A stretch of DNA of 64,000 nt from Amycolatopsis umgeniensis. Its GTDB lineage: Bacteria; Actinomycetota; Actinomycetes; Mycobacteriales; Pseudonocardiaceae. The notes under the pieces are model-generated. The model saw only the letters and a list, made by a program, of their open reading frames with translations, was not told the origin of the DNA and did no database searches. Of this stretch, positions 7,734 to 16,702 are shown one piece after another (within the stretch, counting starts at the first letter, position 1; every line of letters starts with the position of its first letter). The stretch spans positions 6,386,001 through 6,450,000 of the forward strand of contig NZ_JACHMX010000001.1 in NCBI RefSeq assembly GCF_014205155.1, given 5' to 3'. A program made the position numbers and the translations under genes.

Positions 7734-8438
7734 GTGGGAGAAATCTTCGAGGTCGAAGGCGCCGTTTCGCCGGGTGCCCGCGCTTTCATCACCAAGCAGA
7801 CCGAATTCGGGGCGATGCGGTCGGCGACGCCGGAAGAGCGGGAAGCCCGTGTCCGGTTGTACGGCTCGATCTTCGCCGCCGACGGGACCTTGGCGGAATC
7901 GGGAAGCGCTCCGCCGGTGAAGGGCAGGACGAACATCGAGGGCAACCTGCGGACCCTGCTGGGCGCCTTCCCGACCTTCCGGTTCACGCCGGTGAAGATC
8001 GTGGTCAGCGGCGACACCGTGTTCTACGAAGCGGCCAACGAAGCGGTGATCGGCGGCGAGACCGTGCGGTACCCGGCCGTGTACCGCGTGGTGCTCGCGG
8101 GCGGGGAGGTCGTCCAGGGGCGCCGCTACCACGATCGGACGGAATGGTTCCGCCCCCTCGAAAAGGGCGCCCTCCGCCACCTCGGCAGGCTCTCGGAGGC
8201 GATGACCGACGTCCGCCTGAAGCCCGATCAGACGGCGGCCGGTCCGCACACGAGGTTCCAGGAGTACCGCGGAACCGTGCGGGCGAAGGGGCGGACGATC
8301 GACTTCGGGATGATCACGCGCACCGGGCGGGGCGCGATCCGCCACTACTTCGACACGCTTCCGCTGAACTACGACGACGCGGAGATGGCGGCCTTGTTCA
8401 CCAAGCTGCTCACGGGCTCAGCACACCCTGCTCCGTGA
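7734..8438 (+). CDS. NTF2/SnoaL-like protein
   Basis: A 234-residue protein with a GTG start. One SnoaL-like cone is seen at about residues 30-125: RLYGSIFAADGTL, LLGAFPTFRFTPVKIVVSGDTVFYEAANEA. A second segment (residues ~150-230) is of unclear fold. NTF2-like proteins are isomerases, cyclases or ligand carriers; no function can be named. The gene's last 29 bp overlap the end of the convergent mtnA gene. Confidence 0.6.
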   Translation: MGEIFEVEGAVSPGARAFITKQTEFGAMRSATPEEREARVRLYGSIFAADGTLAESGSAPPVKGRTNIEGNLRTLLGAFPTFRFTPVKIVVSGDTVFYEAANEAVIGGETVRYPAVYRVVLAGGEVVQGRRYHDRTEWFRPLEKGALRHLGRLSEAMTDVRLKPDQTAAGPHTRFQEYRGTVRAKGRTIDFGMITRTGRGAIRHYFDTLPLNYDDAEMAALFTKLLTGSAHPAP

Positions 8439-9375
8439 CCACCGCGGTGACCAGCTCGAACGGCGTCACATCGAAGGCCGGGTTGAACACCTCCGCACCT
8501 TCTGGGGCGACCTTCGTGCCGCCGAAGCTCAGGACTTCGCCGGGGTCGCGTTCCTCGATCACGATCCCGGCGCCGTCCGGCATCGCCGAGTCCACAGTGG
8601 ACGATGGGGCGACCACCACGAACGGGATCCCGTGGTGTTTCGCCGCTATCGCCAGACCGTAGGTACCGATCTTGTTGGCGACGTCGCCGTTGGCGGCGAT
8701 CCGGTCGGCGCCGACGAGCACGCAGTCGACCAGGCCGCGGCTCATCGCGGCGGCGGCCGCGCCGTCGGGCTGGATCCGGTACGGGACACCGGCTTCGGCC
8801 AGCTCCCAAGCGGTCAGGCGGGCACCCTGCAGGAGCGGCCTGGTCTCGTCGACCAGTACGGAACCGACCAGGCCACGAGCGTGCAGATGCCAGACGACAC
8901 CGAGCGCGCTGCCCCAGGCGACCGTCGCGAGGTGGCCCGCGTTGCAGTGGCTGAGCAGGCTCAACGGCCGCCGCCCGCACTGTGCGAGCACCACCTCGGC
9001 CGCCAGCCGGGAGGCCTCGCGGTTGATCCGCTCGTCCTCGTCGAGGATCGCCAGCGCTTCGGCGAGGACCGCTTCCGGCCCCTCCGGGAGCTTCGCGAGC
9101 GCTCGGGAGACACCCCAGCTCAGGTTGACCGCTGTCGGCCGGGCCTGGGCGACACGGTCCGCATCGGCCTCGACGTCACCGTTCGCGCGGGTCGCGAGCA
9201 CCACGCCGAGCGCGCCCGCCGCGCCGAGCGCCGGTGCCCCGCGGACCGCGAGCCGCTGGACGGCGTCGACGAGTTCCCCGACCGTACGCAGCTCGAGCAC
9301 GCGATACTCGGCGGGAAGGGCGGTCTGGTCGATGATCGTGACCGCGTCGCCGGTCCAGTCGATCGTCCTGCGCAT
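8410..9375 (-). CDS. mtnA: S-methyl-5-thioribose-1-phosphate isomerase
   Basis: 321 residues starting at ATG 9375 (MRRTIDWTGDAVTIID). The protein converts methylthioribose-1-phosphate to methylthioribulose-1-phosphate in the methionine salvage pathway. Family marks are RLAVRGAPALGAAGALG, the catalytic Cys in SHCNAGHLAT, and the catalytic Asp in VLVGADRIAANGDVANKIGT. The length is somewhat short of many MtnA proteins (~340-350), but the key residues are present. No other salvage gene adjoins it. It is divergent from ridA across 57 bp. Confidence 0.93.
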   Translation of the reverse strand: MRRTIDWTGDAVTIIDQTALPAEYRVLELRTVGELVDAVQRLAVRGAPALGAAGALGVVLATRANGDVEADADRVAQARPTAVNLSWGVSRALAKLPEGPEAVLAEALAILDEDERINREASRLAAEVVLAQCGRRPLSLLSHCNAGHLATVAWGSALGVVWHLHARGLVGSVLVDETRPLLQGARLTAWELAEAGVPYRIQPDGAAAAAMSRGLVDCVLVGADRIAANGDVANKIGTYGLAIAAKHHGIPFVVVAPSSTVDSAMPDGAGIVIEERDPGEVLSFGGTKVAPEGAEVFNPAFDVTPFELVTAVVTEQGVLSP

Positions 9376-9432
9376 GGCTCCCCCGTGAAATCCGGTTGTC
9401 CGGCCTCGGCCGCCTCGGTGAGGATGCGGCCT

Positions 9433-9831
9433 GTGACCATTCAACGCCACCATCCGCCCGGTCTGCACCCCACGCCCACCTACCACCACGTGACCATCGT
9501 CGAAGGACGGCGGGACGTCCACCTCGCCGGCCAGTGCCCGCTCACCGAAGACGGGAAGGTCGTCGAGGGTGACGTTCTCGCCCAGGTCGACCAGGTCGTC
9601 GCGAACACCGCCGCCGCACTCGCCTTCGCCGGGGCGACCCCGGCCGACGTGGTGCGCACGGTGATCTACGTGGTGACACCGGACGCCGACGTGCTTTCGG
9701 CCGTGTGGGACCGGTTCGTCGAGTCGAAGATCGGGGACGCCTTCACGACCGCGAGCACCCTGCTCGGCGTCGCGCAGCTCGGCTACCCCGGACAGCTCGT
9801 CGAACTCGACGTCACCGCCGCCACGGCCTGA
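9433..9831 (+). CDS. RidA/YjgF-family protein
   Basis: 132 residues from GTG 9433 (MTIQRHHPPGLHPT). RidA proteins hydrolyse reactive enamine/imine intermediates produced by PLP enzymes. Seen: VHLAGQCPLTEDGKVVEGD, DVVRTVIYVVTPD and a C-terminal LGYPGQLVELDV. The segment before the end lacks the usual Arg of canonical RidA, which places it in one of the Rid1-7-type subgroups and makes deaminase activity uncertain. Divergent from mtnA; a shared promoter region is likely. Confidence 0.85.
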   Translation: MTIQRHHPPGLHPTPTYHHVTIVEGRRDVHLAGQCPLTEDGKVVEGDVLAQVDQVVANTAAALAFAGATPADVVRTVIYVVTPDADVLSAVWDRFVESKIGDAFTTASTLLGVAQLGYPGQLVELDVTAATA

Positions 9832-9904
9832 CCGTCCCGCCAAGTGGGTCGCGAGTGGCGATTCGGGTTGTCGAGGGGAAGGGCAACCGTGGCGTGTTCG
9901 GGCG

Positions 9905-9967
9905 GGATGGGCGATCACGCGTGCTTGGGGGGCGATCACGTGTGATTGGAGCCGGATCTCGTGTGAT
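9905..9967. repeat. Three 21-bp repeats in reverse orientation
   Basis: Units at 9905-9925, 9926-9946 and 9947-9967 are reverse-complement forms of the 719-781 units (GGGCGATCACGTGTGATT type), again with an exact 21-bp period. Confidence 0.75.
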
Positions 9968-10048
9968 CGGGCGACGATGACGGAGTTCGCCGCCTGAGCA
10001 CGCGAGATCCGTTCCTGAACACGCGAGTCACGCCTTCGCTCACCCGGG

Positions 10049-10105
10049 GTGTCGCGAAAGCCACTTTCGGGACGTCAGACGTCCCGAAAGTGGCTTTCGC
10101 GACAC
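10049..10105. repeat. Perfect 27-bp-arm hairpin, GCGAAAG/CTTTCGC family, copy 3
   Basis: Arms 10049-10075 and 10079-10105 are exact reverse complements with a 3-nt loop. Contains GCGAAAG, CCACTTTC and the central GGGACGT/ACGTCCC. A strong hairpin between two convergent genes, probably a bidirectional terminator or a repeat element. Confidence 0.8.
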
Positions 10106-10160
10106 GGCCGCTCGGCGTCGGACGCGGCGAAGGCTCATCGGGACCTGGGAAGCGGCGACG

Positions 10161-10625
10161 TCAGGTGATGATCGTGACGACCGGTTCACCGGCCTTCGCG
10201 GCTCCGGCGAAGAAGGTCACGAGCTCGTCGTGGTAGCCCCTCACGTAGTCCAGCGCTTCGGGCTCGTCCCAGATCGACGGGTAGATGCCGTTGGCCTCGA
10301 GGTCCGAGAGCTCGACGCCCCGTGAGAGCTGGTCGAACCCCGTCCCGGACAGCTCCGCGGCGGCCTTCCGCACCTCGTCGGCCGTGAAGTACCGCGGCGG
10401 CCCGTCACTGTCGGCTTCCCCCAGCAGTGTTCCGCCCAGCACGAAGTCGACCTCGGATCCGGCCCGCTCGGCCAGGTACCACAGCGCGTGCCAGGCCTTG
10501 TCGACGTCCACCGCCCGCTCGGTGCCCACGGCCTTCTCCGCGAACCCCCAGTACCGATCGGGCTCCTCGATCAGCTCGCGCAGCTCATCCGGCGTGACCC
10601 GCAGATACGCACCGCACATGCCCAT
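10161..10625 (-). CDS. DUF1877 (YfbM-like) protein
   Basis: 154 residues; begins MGMCGAYLRVTPDELREL, the usual start of this family, and has a DKAWHALWYLAE segment typical of it. The family has a small mixed fold and no known biochemical role. It lies 3 bp downstream of the PIG-L gene on the same strand, so the two form an operon. Confidence 0.85.
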   Translation of the reverse strand: MGMCGAYLRVTPDELRELIEEPDRYWGFAEKAVGTERAVDVDKAWHALWYLAERAGSEVDFVLGGTLLGEADSDGPPRYFTADEVRKAAAELSGTGFDQLSRGVELSDLEANGIYPSIWDEPEALDYVRGYHDELVTFFAGAAKAGEPVVTIIT

Positions 10626-10628
10626 CGG

Positions 10629-11426
10629 TCAGAGACCCGCCATCAGATCGGTCTCGGTGATGCCCGGCCCCTGCCCCGCGCGGATGAACCACTCGACGCC
10701 GAAAGCCCGCGCGAAACCCTCGTCGGGCATCGCGAGGAAGAACGAGTCCTCGCTGATCTGGCTGGCGTGCGCGCGCATCGCGGCCCGCTTCTGGGGCAGG
10801 TACTCGTGGACGTCCACCCGCGCGGTCAGCACCGCTTCCGGCTTGCCGAACTCGGCGCCGCCCTCTTCGAAATCGGGAAGGTCTTCGGCCTTCATCTCCC
10901 CGGTCCGCACCGCCTCCTCCATGCCGCGGCGCATCTCGTCACTGTTGCTCGTCGCCTCGTAGACCCGCGGCGTGCCCGCCAGCTCGGCCGCGCGCATGCC
11001 GACGCGATGCACCTGGATGTGGTCCGGATGCCCGTAGCCGCCGTTGTCGTCGTACACGGTCAGGACGTCGGCCTGCTCCTCGCGCAGGATCTCGGCCAGC
11101 CGCTGCGCGGCCTCCTCGACATCGGCCTGCCAGAACGTGCCGGGCACGTCGTTGCGCGGCTCGCCCATCATGCCGGAGTCGGTGTACCCCAAGAACTCCA
11201 CGCGCTTGGCTCCCAGCACCTCGGCCGAAGCGTGCGTCTCCTGCACGCGGCGCTGCCACAACTCCTCTCCGTCGTCGAGGAACCCGTCCGGGACCTCGCC
11301 GACCTCCCCCCTGGTCGCGACGACGAGCACGACACGGTGACCTTCCTCGAAGGCCTTGCGCATGACGCCGCCCGCGACGATGCACTCGTCGTCGGGGTGG
11401 GCGTGAAAACTCACCAATGTGGCCAT
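10629..11426 (-). CDS. PIG-L family zinc deacetylase / amidase (Mca/MshB-like)
   Basis: 265 residues from ATG 11426 (MATLVSFHAHPDDE). Zinc ligands are in HAHPDDE and, after about 130 residues, GYGHPDHIQ. These motifs define LmbE/PIG-L enzymes, which cleave N-acyl groups from glucosamine-containing substrates. In actinobacteria the closest roles are mycothiol S-conjugate amidase (Mca) and GlcNAc-inositol deacetylase (MshB). The subfamily cannot be fixed by eye. First gene of a two-gene operon with DUF1877. Confidence 0.88.
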   Translation of the reverse strand: MATLVSFHAHPDDECIVAGGVMRKAFEEGHRVVLVVATRGEVGEVPDGFLDDGEELWQRRVQETHASAEVLGAKRVEFLGYTDSGMMGEPRNDVPGTFWQADVEEAAQRLAEILREEQADVLTVYDDNGGYGHPDHIQVHRVGMRAAELAGTPRVYEATSNSDEMRRGMEEAVRTGEMKAEDLPDFEEGGAEFGKPEAVLTARVDVHEYLPQKRAAMRAHASQISEDSFFLAMPDEGFARAFGVEWFIRAGQGPGITETDLMAGL

Positions 11427-11561
11427 GGTGGGGAAACTACCGGGAGGCACCGACATATTCCGACGATGCCCGCCTGCGTGACAGTTGACCATCGCAGGTT
11501 GCGGATTCGGCCATTCACACGACTCATGTCACACGGACGACAGGGCGGAAGGTGGCCGACT

Positions 11562-12251
11562 GTGGTGGGGATCGACGATTGGTATCTGGCCCGGGCACAT
11601 CGACACGAGGTCATGCCGGAGTACGGCCCTGACGATGACATTCCGGATCCGGAGGTTTTCGGGGAGTCACCGGCTCAAGGGTGGATCGTCCATGGGAGCG
11701 GGCAGCGGCTCAGACACAAAAAGCGTGTTCCGGCGCCCGATGGTCCGCGCACGGTGCCATCTGCTGTCTCCGGAGGCACTTGGCAGTCGGCAGCAAGGAA
11801 ATGGCTGGCTGCCTTCCCTCAGGGAACGAACCGTGAGTGCTTGCGCGCCTTGCGCTCGGCGGGCCACAAGAACGCGACGACGCAGCTGATCGAGCGCTTG
11901 CGTGTCAAGTCACGCACGGACCCGGCACGGGCCAAGAAACACGTCCGCCGCAGCACTTCGGGAAACAAGAGGCGTCGTTCCGCCGACGATGTAGCGTGGC
12001 ATGGCTTCGCCGTCCAGTGGTTGCGAACTCATCCGGGCGCGAGCAATCGCCAATGGCGGGAAGCGGTCGAGGAGGCGGGGTTCGCGGGTGTCAGCAGTGC
12101 GGCGATTGCCGCGCTCCGCGGTGAAGTCCGATCCCGCAAGGCGAAACCGCTTAACCCATCGACCGCACGTCCGACGCCACTACACGTCAAGGTCGACTAC
12201 TGCGACGGCTGCGGTATCGCGGTCCGCGACGATGGTCTCTGCCGCTGTTAG
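11562..12251 (+). CDS. Unrecognised protein with two repeated helical modules and a Cys-rich tail
   Basis: Not recognised. GTG 11562 is chosen because GGAAGGTGG precedes it; ATG 11526 is also in frame. The 229-residue product has two similar ~45-residue segments, one with WLAAFPQGTNRECLRALRSA, the next with WLRTHPGASNRQWREAVEEA, each followed by a helix ending LR..V.SR. A basic linker (KKHVRRSTSGNKRRRS) lies between them. The chain ends in CDGCGIAVRDDGLCRC, a CxxC...CxC pattern that could bind zinc. The composition suggests nucleic-acid binding. Base composition looks less G+C-rich than its neighbours, which could mean acquisition. Confidence 0.6.
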   Translation: MVGIDDWYLARAHRHEVMPEYGPDDDIPDPEVFGESPAQGWIVHGSGQRLRHKKRVPAPDGPRTVPSAVSGGTWQSAARKWLAAFPQGTNRECLRALRSAGHKNATTQLIERLRVKSRTDPARAKKHVRRSTSGNKRRRSADDVAWHGFAVQWLRTHPGASNRQWREAVEEAGFAGVSSAAIAALRGEVRSRKAKPLNPSTARPTPLHVKVDYCDGCGIAVRDDGLCRC

Positions 12252-12268
12252 CCGGAACAGCGACGCCC

Positions 12269-12315
12269 GACTGTGTGGATTTCGGGACATCTGACGTCCC
12301 GAAATCCACACAGTC
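12269..12315. terminator. Bidirectional terminator-like hairpin
   Basis: Arms 12269-12288 and 12296-12315 are perfect 20-bp reverse complements with a 7-nt loop. The gene at 11562 ends 17 bp before it and the convergent dienelactone-hydrolase gene ends 18 bp after it. The inner part (GGGAC, ATCTGAC, GTCCC) matches the centres of the hairpins at 10049 and 47099, while the outer arms differ. Confidence 0.75.
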
Positions 12316-12333
12316 CCGGCTAAGCATCCCCAC

Positions 12334-13035
12334 TCACGAGGCCGGAAACGTGCGTCCCAGGAATTCCAGCGTCAGCGCCCAAGCGGCCGCGGCGGGCTCA
12401 GGCTGGTGGAACATCGGCGCGACATGGTTGTGGAACGCGTGTCCCGCCCCCTCGTGGATGTGGATCTCCGCGCCCTCGTGGGAAGCGACCGCGTCGGCCA
12501 GGCGACGCACTCCCTCGACGGGAATGTACGGATCCGCCTCGCCGAACTGGAACTGGATCGGGCAGGTGATCTTGTCCAGCAACGGAAGCTGCTCCGGAAC
12601 CCGCGAACCGTAGTACGACACCGCGACGTCCGGGGCGCCTTCGGCGGCGGCCGCGTAGGCCATAGAGCCGCCGAGGCAGAAGCCGAAGACGCCCGCGCGG
12701 CCGTCGGTTTCGGGCAGGGAGCGCAGCGTCGCCAGGGTCGCGAGGACGTCGGTGACGGCGCGTGCCGGGTCGAGCTTGCCGGCGACCTCCATCGACGCCG
12801 AGACGCCTGCTTCGTCGTGGGTGGCCGACCAGCCGGGGGCGATCCGCCAGAACAGTTCGGGCACGGCGACGACGTAGCCGAGTGCGGCCAGGTCGGCGGC
12901 GACCGATTCGAGGTAGTCGTCGAGACCGAAGATCTCCTGGATCAGCACCAGACCCGGGCCGGAGCCGGATTCGGGCAGCCAGAGCGGGGCGTCGAACGAG
13001 CCGTCGGCGACGGTCACCTGAGTCACCTGGGTCAT
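12334..13035 (-). CDS. Dienelactone hydrolase-family protein
   Basis: 233 residues, the normal length for the family. The alpha/beta hydrolase triad is visible: Cys in GVFGFCLGGS, Asp in QFGEADPYIP, His in GAGHAFHNH, as in dienelactone hydrolase proper. The substrate may be dienelactone or another small ester/lactone; no aromatic ring-cleavage gene adjoins it. Start ATG 13035 overlaps the stop of the upstream arginase-like gene by 4 bp (ATGA), so the two are translationally coupled. Confidence 0.88.
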   Translation of the reverse strand: MTQVTQVTVADGSFDAPLWLPESGSGPGLVLIQEIFGLDDYLESVAADLAALGYVVAVPELFWRIAPGWSATHDEAGVSASMEVAGKLDPARAVTDVLATLATLRSLPETDGRAGVFGFCLGGSMAYAAAAEGAPDVAVSYYGSRVPEQLPLLDKITCPIQFQFGEADPYIPVEGVRRLADAVASHEGAEIHIHEGAGHAFHNHVAPMFHQPEPAAAAWALTLEFLGRTFPAS

Positions 13036-13916
13036 CGGAGTCCTTCCAGTGCGCGCACGAGACAGTCCGTCACCAGGGCGGCCTGCGTGCCGTCGGGGTC
13101 GAGGTCGGGATCGAAGATGGTCAGTTCCAGTCCGGCCGCGCCGGGGATCGCGAGCAGGCCGCGGAGAAGTTCGACGAGCCTGTCCGGGCTGAGCCCGCCG
13201 GGGTCGGGACTGTCCACGGCGGACACGAACTCCGGGTCGAGCGTGTCGATGTCGATGTGGATCCAGAAACCGTCCAGTGGCGCGAAAATCTCGCGTGCGG
13301 CGGCGAGCGCCTCCTCGGTGCCGGAGGCCATGAGCTCTTGGCTGGTCACGACGCGAAGCCCGGCTTCCCGTGCTTCGGCGGACTCTTCCGCGCGAACACC
13401 GAGCACGAGGACGTCTTCGTCCCGGACGTAGGGCGAAAGGCCGTCCACATCGGTCAGTTCCGGAGCGCCGCGGCCGGTCACGACGGCGAGCGCTTCGCCG
13501 CCGACGTTGGCGACGAAGTCGGAGTTGCCGGGGTGCCGGAAGTCGTCGTGACCGTCGAAGTAGACGATGCCGAAGCGCCCTTCGCGACGCAGGGTCAGCA
13601 TCGCGGCGAGCGCGATGGAGCAGTCGCCGCCGAGGACGACCGGGAAGCCGCCGTCCGCGCGGATCTTCGCGACACGCCCGGCGAGGGCCGCCGTGTACGC
13701 CGCGATACCGGCCGCGTTCCGGACGCGGCCGTCCGGCGACCAGTCGGGCAGATACCGCGGCGGAGTGACGACTCCGCCGTCGGCCGCCCCCAAACGTGTG
13801 AGCAGGCCGTGGTCACGCAGCGCGCCCGGCGCCTTGTAACAGCCCGGAACCACTCCTTCGGCGGGTGGACGCAGCCCGAGATTCGACGGTGCGTCGAGCA
13901 GTACGAGATTCCCCAT
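13032..13916 (-). CDS. Arginase/agmatinase (ureohydrolase)-family protein
   Basis: 294 residues from ATG 13916 (MGNLVLLDAPSNLGL); GTG 13922 is an alternative. Metal-binding blocks: VVLGGDCSIAL, YFDGHDDF and HIDIDTLDP. The usual first ligand His (GGDHS) is Cys here, and DAHxD is DGHDD. GGDCS variants exist in the wider family, so this is probably a hydrolase of unknown guanidino or amide substrate and not a standard arginase. Coupled with the dienelactone hydrolase gene downstream. Confidence 0.8.
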   Translation of the reverse strand: MGNLVLLDAPSNLGLRPPAEGVVPGCYKAPGALRDHGLLTRLGAADGGVVTPPRYLPDWSPDGRVRNAAGIAAYTAALAGRVAKIRADGGFPVVLGGDCSIALAAMLTLRREGRFGIVYFDGHDDFRHPGNSDFVANVGGEALAVVTGRGAPELTDVDGLSPYVRDEDVLVLGVRAEESAEAREAGLRVVTSQELMASGTEEALAAAREIFAPLDGFWIHIDIDTLDPEFVSAVDSPDPGGLSPDRLVELLRGLLAIPGAAGLELTIFDPDLDPDGTQAALVTDCLVRALEGLR

Positions 13917-13989
13917 GCCCACACCGTAGTAGCGATCCCTGGTGTCACGCCGTCCGTCCCTTTAGGTTGAAGAGAACGGAGGAGGCTCA

Positions 13990-15342
13990 ATGGCGGAGCG
14001 GACGAAGTACATCCTCGACGAAGCGGACCTGCCGACCCGGTGGTACAACGTCATCCCGGATCTGCCGGAGCCGCCACCGCCGCCCCTGCATCCGGGCACA
14101 CGCGAGCCTGTCGGCCCGGAAGATCTCGCACCGCTGTTCCCGCAGGCGCTCATCGCGCAAGAGGTCACCACCGAACGGTACGTCGACATCCCCGAAGAGG
14201 TCCTGGACGTCTACCGGCTCTGGCGTCCTTCGCCGCTGTTCCGCGCGAGGCGGCTGGAGAAGGCGCTCGGCACGCCCGCCCGCATCTACTACAAGTACGA
14301 AGGTGTCAGCCCGGTCGGCTCGCACAAGCCCAACACCGCGGTGCCGCAGGCGTTCTACAACGCGGCCGAGGGCGTCACGAGGCTGACCACGGAAACCGGC
14401 GCCGGGCAGTGGGGGAGCGCGCTCGCGTTCGCCTGCGCCACCTTCGGGCTCGAATGCGAGGTGTGGCAGGTCCGCGCCTCGTACGACCAGAAGCCCTACC
14501 GCAAGCTGATGATGGAGACGTTCGGCGCCACCGTGCATCCGAGCCCGTCCGAGCTGACCGCGTCCGGCCGCGCGATCCTGGCCGCCGACCCGGGATCGAC
14601 CGGAAGCCTCGGCATCGCGATCAGTGAGGCCGTCGAGCAGGCGGCGCAGGCGGAGGACACCCGCTACGCGCTCGGCAGCGTGCTCAACCACGTCCTCCTG
14701 CACCAGACGATCATCGGCGAAGAGGCGCTCAAGCAGTTCGAGCTGGCCGGGGACACTCCGGACGTCCTTGTCGGCTGCACCGGCGGCGGGTCCAACTTCG
14801 GCGGGCTCGCCTTCCCGTTCCTGCGCGAGAAACTCGCCGGGCGGATGGACCCGGTGATCCGCGCGGTCGAACCGGCCGCCTGCCCCTCGCTCACCCGGGG
14901 GAAGTACGCGTACGACTTCGGCGACACCGCGGGGCTGACGCCGTTGCTGAAGATGCACACCCTCGGTCATGGCTTCATCCCCGACCCCATCCACGCCGGC
15001 GGCCTGCGCTATCACGGGATGTCGCCGCTGATCTCGCACATCTACGAGCTCGGCCTCATCGACGCGATCGCCATCGGTCAGGAAGCCTGCTTCGCTGCGG
15101 GTGTCCGGTTCGCTCGGACGGAGGGCATCATCCCGGCGCCCGAGCCGACGCACGCGCTCGCCGCCTGTATCCAGGAAGCGTTGCGGTGCAAGGAAACCGG
15201 CGAGGAGAAGGTGATTCTGACCGCGTTGTGCGGGCACGCCCACCTCGACCTCCCGGCGTACGGCGCGTACCTCGCGGGCGACATCGTCGACAACGCGCTG
15301 CCCGACGAGGCCCTCGAGAAGTCGCTGGCCGGGCTTCCCTGA
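13990..15342 (+). CDS. TrpB2-type tryptophan synthase beta-like PLP enzyme
   Basis: 450 residues. The PLP Lys is at about residue 113 in [13 protein letters not shown], followed by [14 protein letters not shown] and the phosphate-binding [11 protein letters not shown]. The long N-terminal extension and these blocks are those of TrpB2, which makes tryptophan from indole and serine but often lacks a TrpA partner. No trpA is adjacent. Divergent from the arginase-like gene. Confidence 0.9.
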   Translation: MAERTKYILDEADLPTRWYNVIPDLPEPPPPPLHPGTREPVGPEDLAPLFPQALIAQEVTTERYVDIPEEVLDVYRLWRPSPLFRARRLEKALGTPARIYYKYEGVSPVGSHKPNTAVPQAFYNAAEGVTRLTTETGAGQWGSALAFACATFGLECEVWQVRASYDQKPYRKLMMETFGATVHPSPSELTASGRAILAADPGSTGSLGIAISEAVEQAAQAEDTRYALGSVLNHVLLHQTIIGEEALKQFELAGDTPDVLVGCTGGGSNFGGLAFPFLREKLAGRMDPVIRAVEPAACPSLTRGKYAYDFGDTAGLTPLLKMHTLGHGFIPDPIHAGGLRYHGMSPLISHIYELGLIDAIAIGQEACFAAGVRFARTEGIIPAPEPTHALAACIQEALRCKETGEEKVILTALCGHAHLDLPAYGAYLAGDIVDNALPDEALEKSLAGLP

Positions 15343-15348
15343 CCCGGG

Positions 15349-16599
15349 TCAGCCGGTCACCTGATAGCCGGAGGTCCGGTTCCGGCCGGTGTTCTTGGCC
15401 TCGTACAGCGCCCGGTCCGCGACGGCGATCACCGCGTCGAGGTCGGCCACCCCCGGCCGGTCGGCGAGGCCGATCGACACGGTGACGTGCTCCGGCAGGT
15501 CACCGGCCCGGCCCGCGATACTCGACCGGATGCGTTCCGCGATCGCGTGGGCGTGCACGGCGGGCGTACCGGGCAGCAGGACGACGAATTCCTCGCCGCC
15601 GAACCGTCCGACCAGATCCGTGCCGCGCACTTCGGTGCGCAGCGTTTCCGCGATGGCGGCGAGATACCGGTCGCCGACCAGATGCCCGTGCCGGTCGTTG
15701 ATCAGTTTGAACCGGTCGACGTCGAGCATCAGGAGGCTGGTGTGCCGTCCCGCGCGCCGCGCGCGATCGAGTTCGTCGGACGCGGCCTCGCGCCACGCCT
15801 TCGCGTTGAGCAGCCCTGTCTTGGCGTCGCTGCGCGCTTGCCGTTTCAGTTGCCTCAGCAGCACGCCACGGTGCAGCACCAGCGTGATCCCGACGACCAG
15901 CAGCAGCACCACCGGCCAGTCCCGCAGCGCCCACGCCACGATGATGCCGAGCGCGATCGTCGCCGTCTCGAGCGCGTACTCGAACGGCTTCGCCAGCGCG
16001 TCGCGCAGCCTGTCGTGCGGGGTGCCGTAGTACACCGCGGTCGTCATCAGCGCGGTGTTGACCAGCAGGAACACTCCGCCCGCGGCGACCACGAGCCCGA
16101 ACGAGCGGACGTCGCGGGGGAGGACGTCGAACGGGTCCGCGTACCGGGCGAGGAACACCGCGGCCGCGAAGCCCGAGAGCACTGTCGCCGACGCGGAGAA
16201 CGTCCGACGGAACAACGGGTTCGGTTGCCCGCGGAACCAGCGGTAGAAGAACGACATGGCGATGACCAGTGCGGCGAGCCCGGGGTGCACCAGCAACACG
16301 GCCGCGAAGGTCCAGACACTGTCGAGCGAGATGTGCGGCGTGCCCGCGAACCGTTCCCGCACGCGCTCCACCGGCCGCGACAATTCCGTGTACAGCACGA
16401 CACTGGCGATCAGGATCGCGAAGGGCACGGCGTCGCCCGGAGTGAAGGGGACGCGGAGAAAAGACCAGGCGGATCCGGCGATCGCCGCGACGTCCACCAG
16501 GAGGACGAAGCCGATCAAACCGCGATTGGGCAGCCGCCACAGCGCCCAATTCGTTAGCGCCACGGTGACGAACGTAATCGGTTGGATACTAGGTGTCAC
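15349..16599 (-). CDS. Membrane-anchored diguanylate cyclase (GGDEF)
   Basis: 416 residues, GTG start. Residues ~1-245 form about six or seven hydrophobic segments of an unassigned membrane sensor. The GGDEF domain follows (KTGLLNAKAW, LLMLDVDRFKLINDRHGH) with the active-site signature RFGGEEFVVLLPG. An RxxD inhibitory site (RGTD) stands five residues before GGEEF, so product feedback by c-di-GMP is expected. No EAL domain. It makes c-di-GMP, which controls development in actinomycetes. Ends 6 bp beyond the stop codon of the convergent TrpB2 gene. Confidence 0.9.
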   Translation of the reverse strand: MTPSIQPITFVTVALTNWALWRLPNRGLIGFVLLVDVAAIAGSAWSFLRVPFTPGDAVPFAILIASVVLYTELSRPVERVRERFAGTPHISLDSVWTFAAVLLVHPGLAALVIAMSFFYRWFRGQPNPLFRRTFSASATVLSGFAAAVFLARYADPFDVLPRDVRSFGLVVAAGGVFLLVNTALMTTAVYYGTPHDRLRDALAKPFEYALETATIALGIIVAWALRDWPVVLLLVVGITLVLHRGVLLRQLKRQARSDAKTGLLNAKAWREAASDELDRARRAGRHTSLLMLDVDRFKLINDRHGHLVGDRYLAAIAETLRTEVRGTDLVGRFGGEEFVVLLPGTPAVHAHAIAERIRSSIAGRAGDLPEHVTVSIGLADRPGVADLDAVIAVADRALYEAKNTGRNRTSGYQVTG

Positions 16600-16702
16600 T
16601 ACGCTGTATGGGTAGGCGTGGGTGCACCACGCGTGACCGGGATCGGGACTTGGAGGGGGTGAGCTCCATGCGCGGGCAGAACTGGTGAATACCCGGTTCC
16701 GG

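Larger units (their letters stand above)
9832..10160. other. Gene-free 329-bp stretch with two repeat elements
   Basis: Between the convergent 3' ends of the RidA gene and the DUF1877 gene. It contains reverse-oriented 21-bp repeats at 9905-9967 and the longest perfect hairpin of the window at 10049-10105. No coding potential is recognised. Confidence 0.7.
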
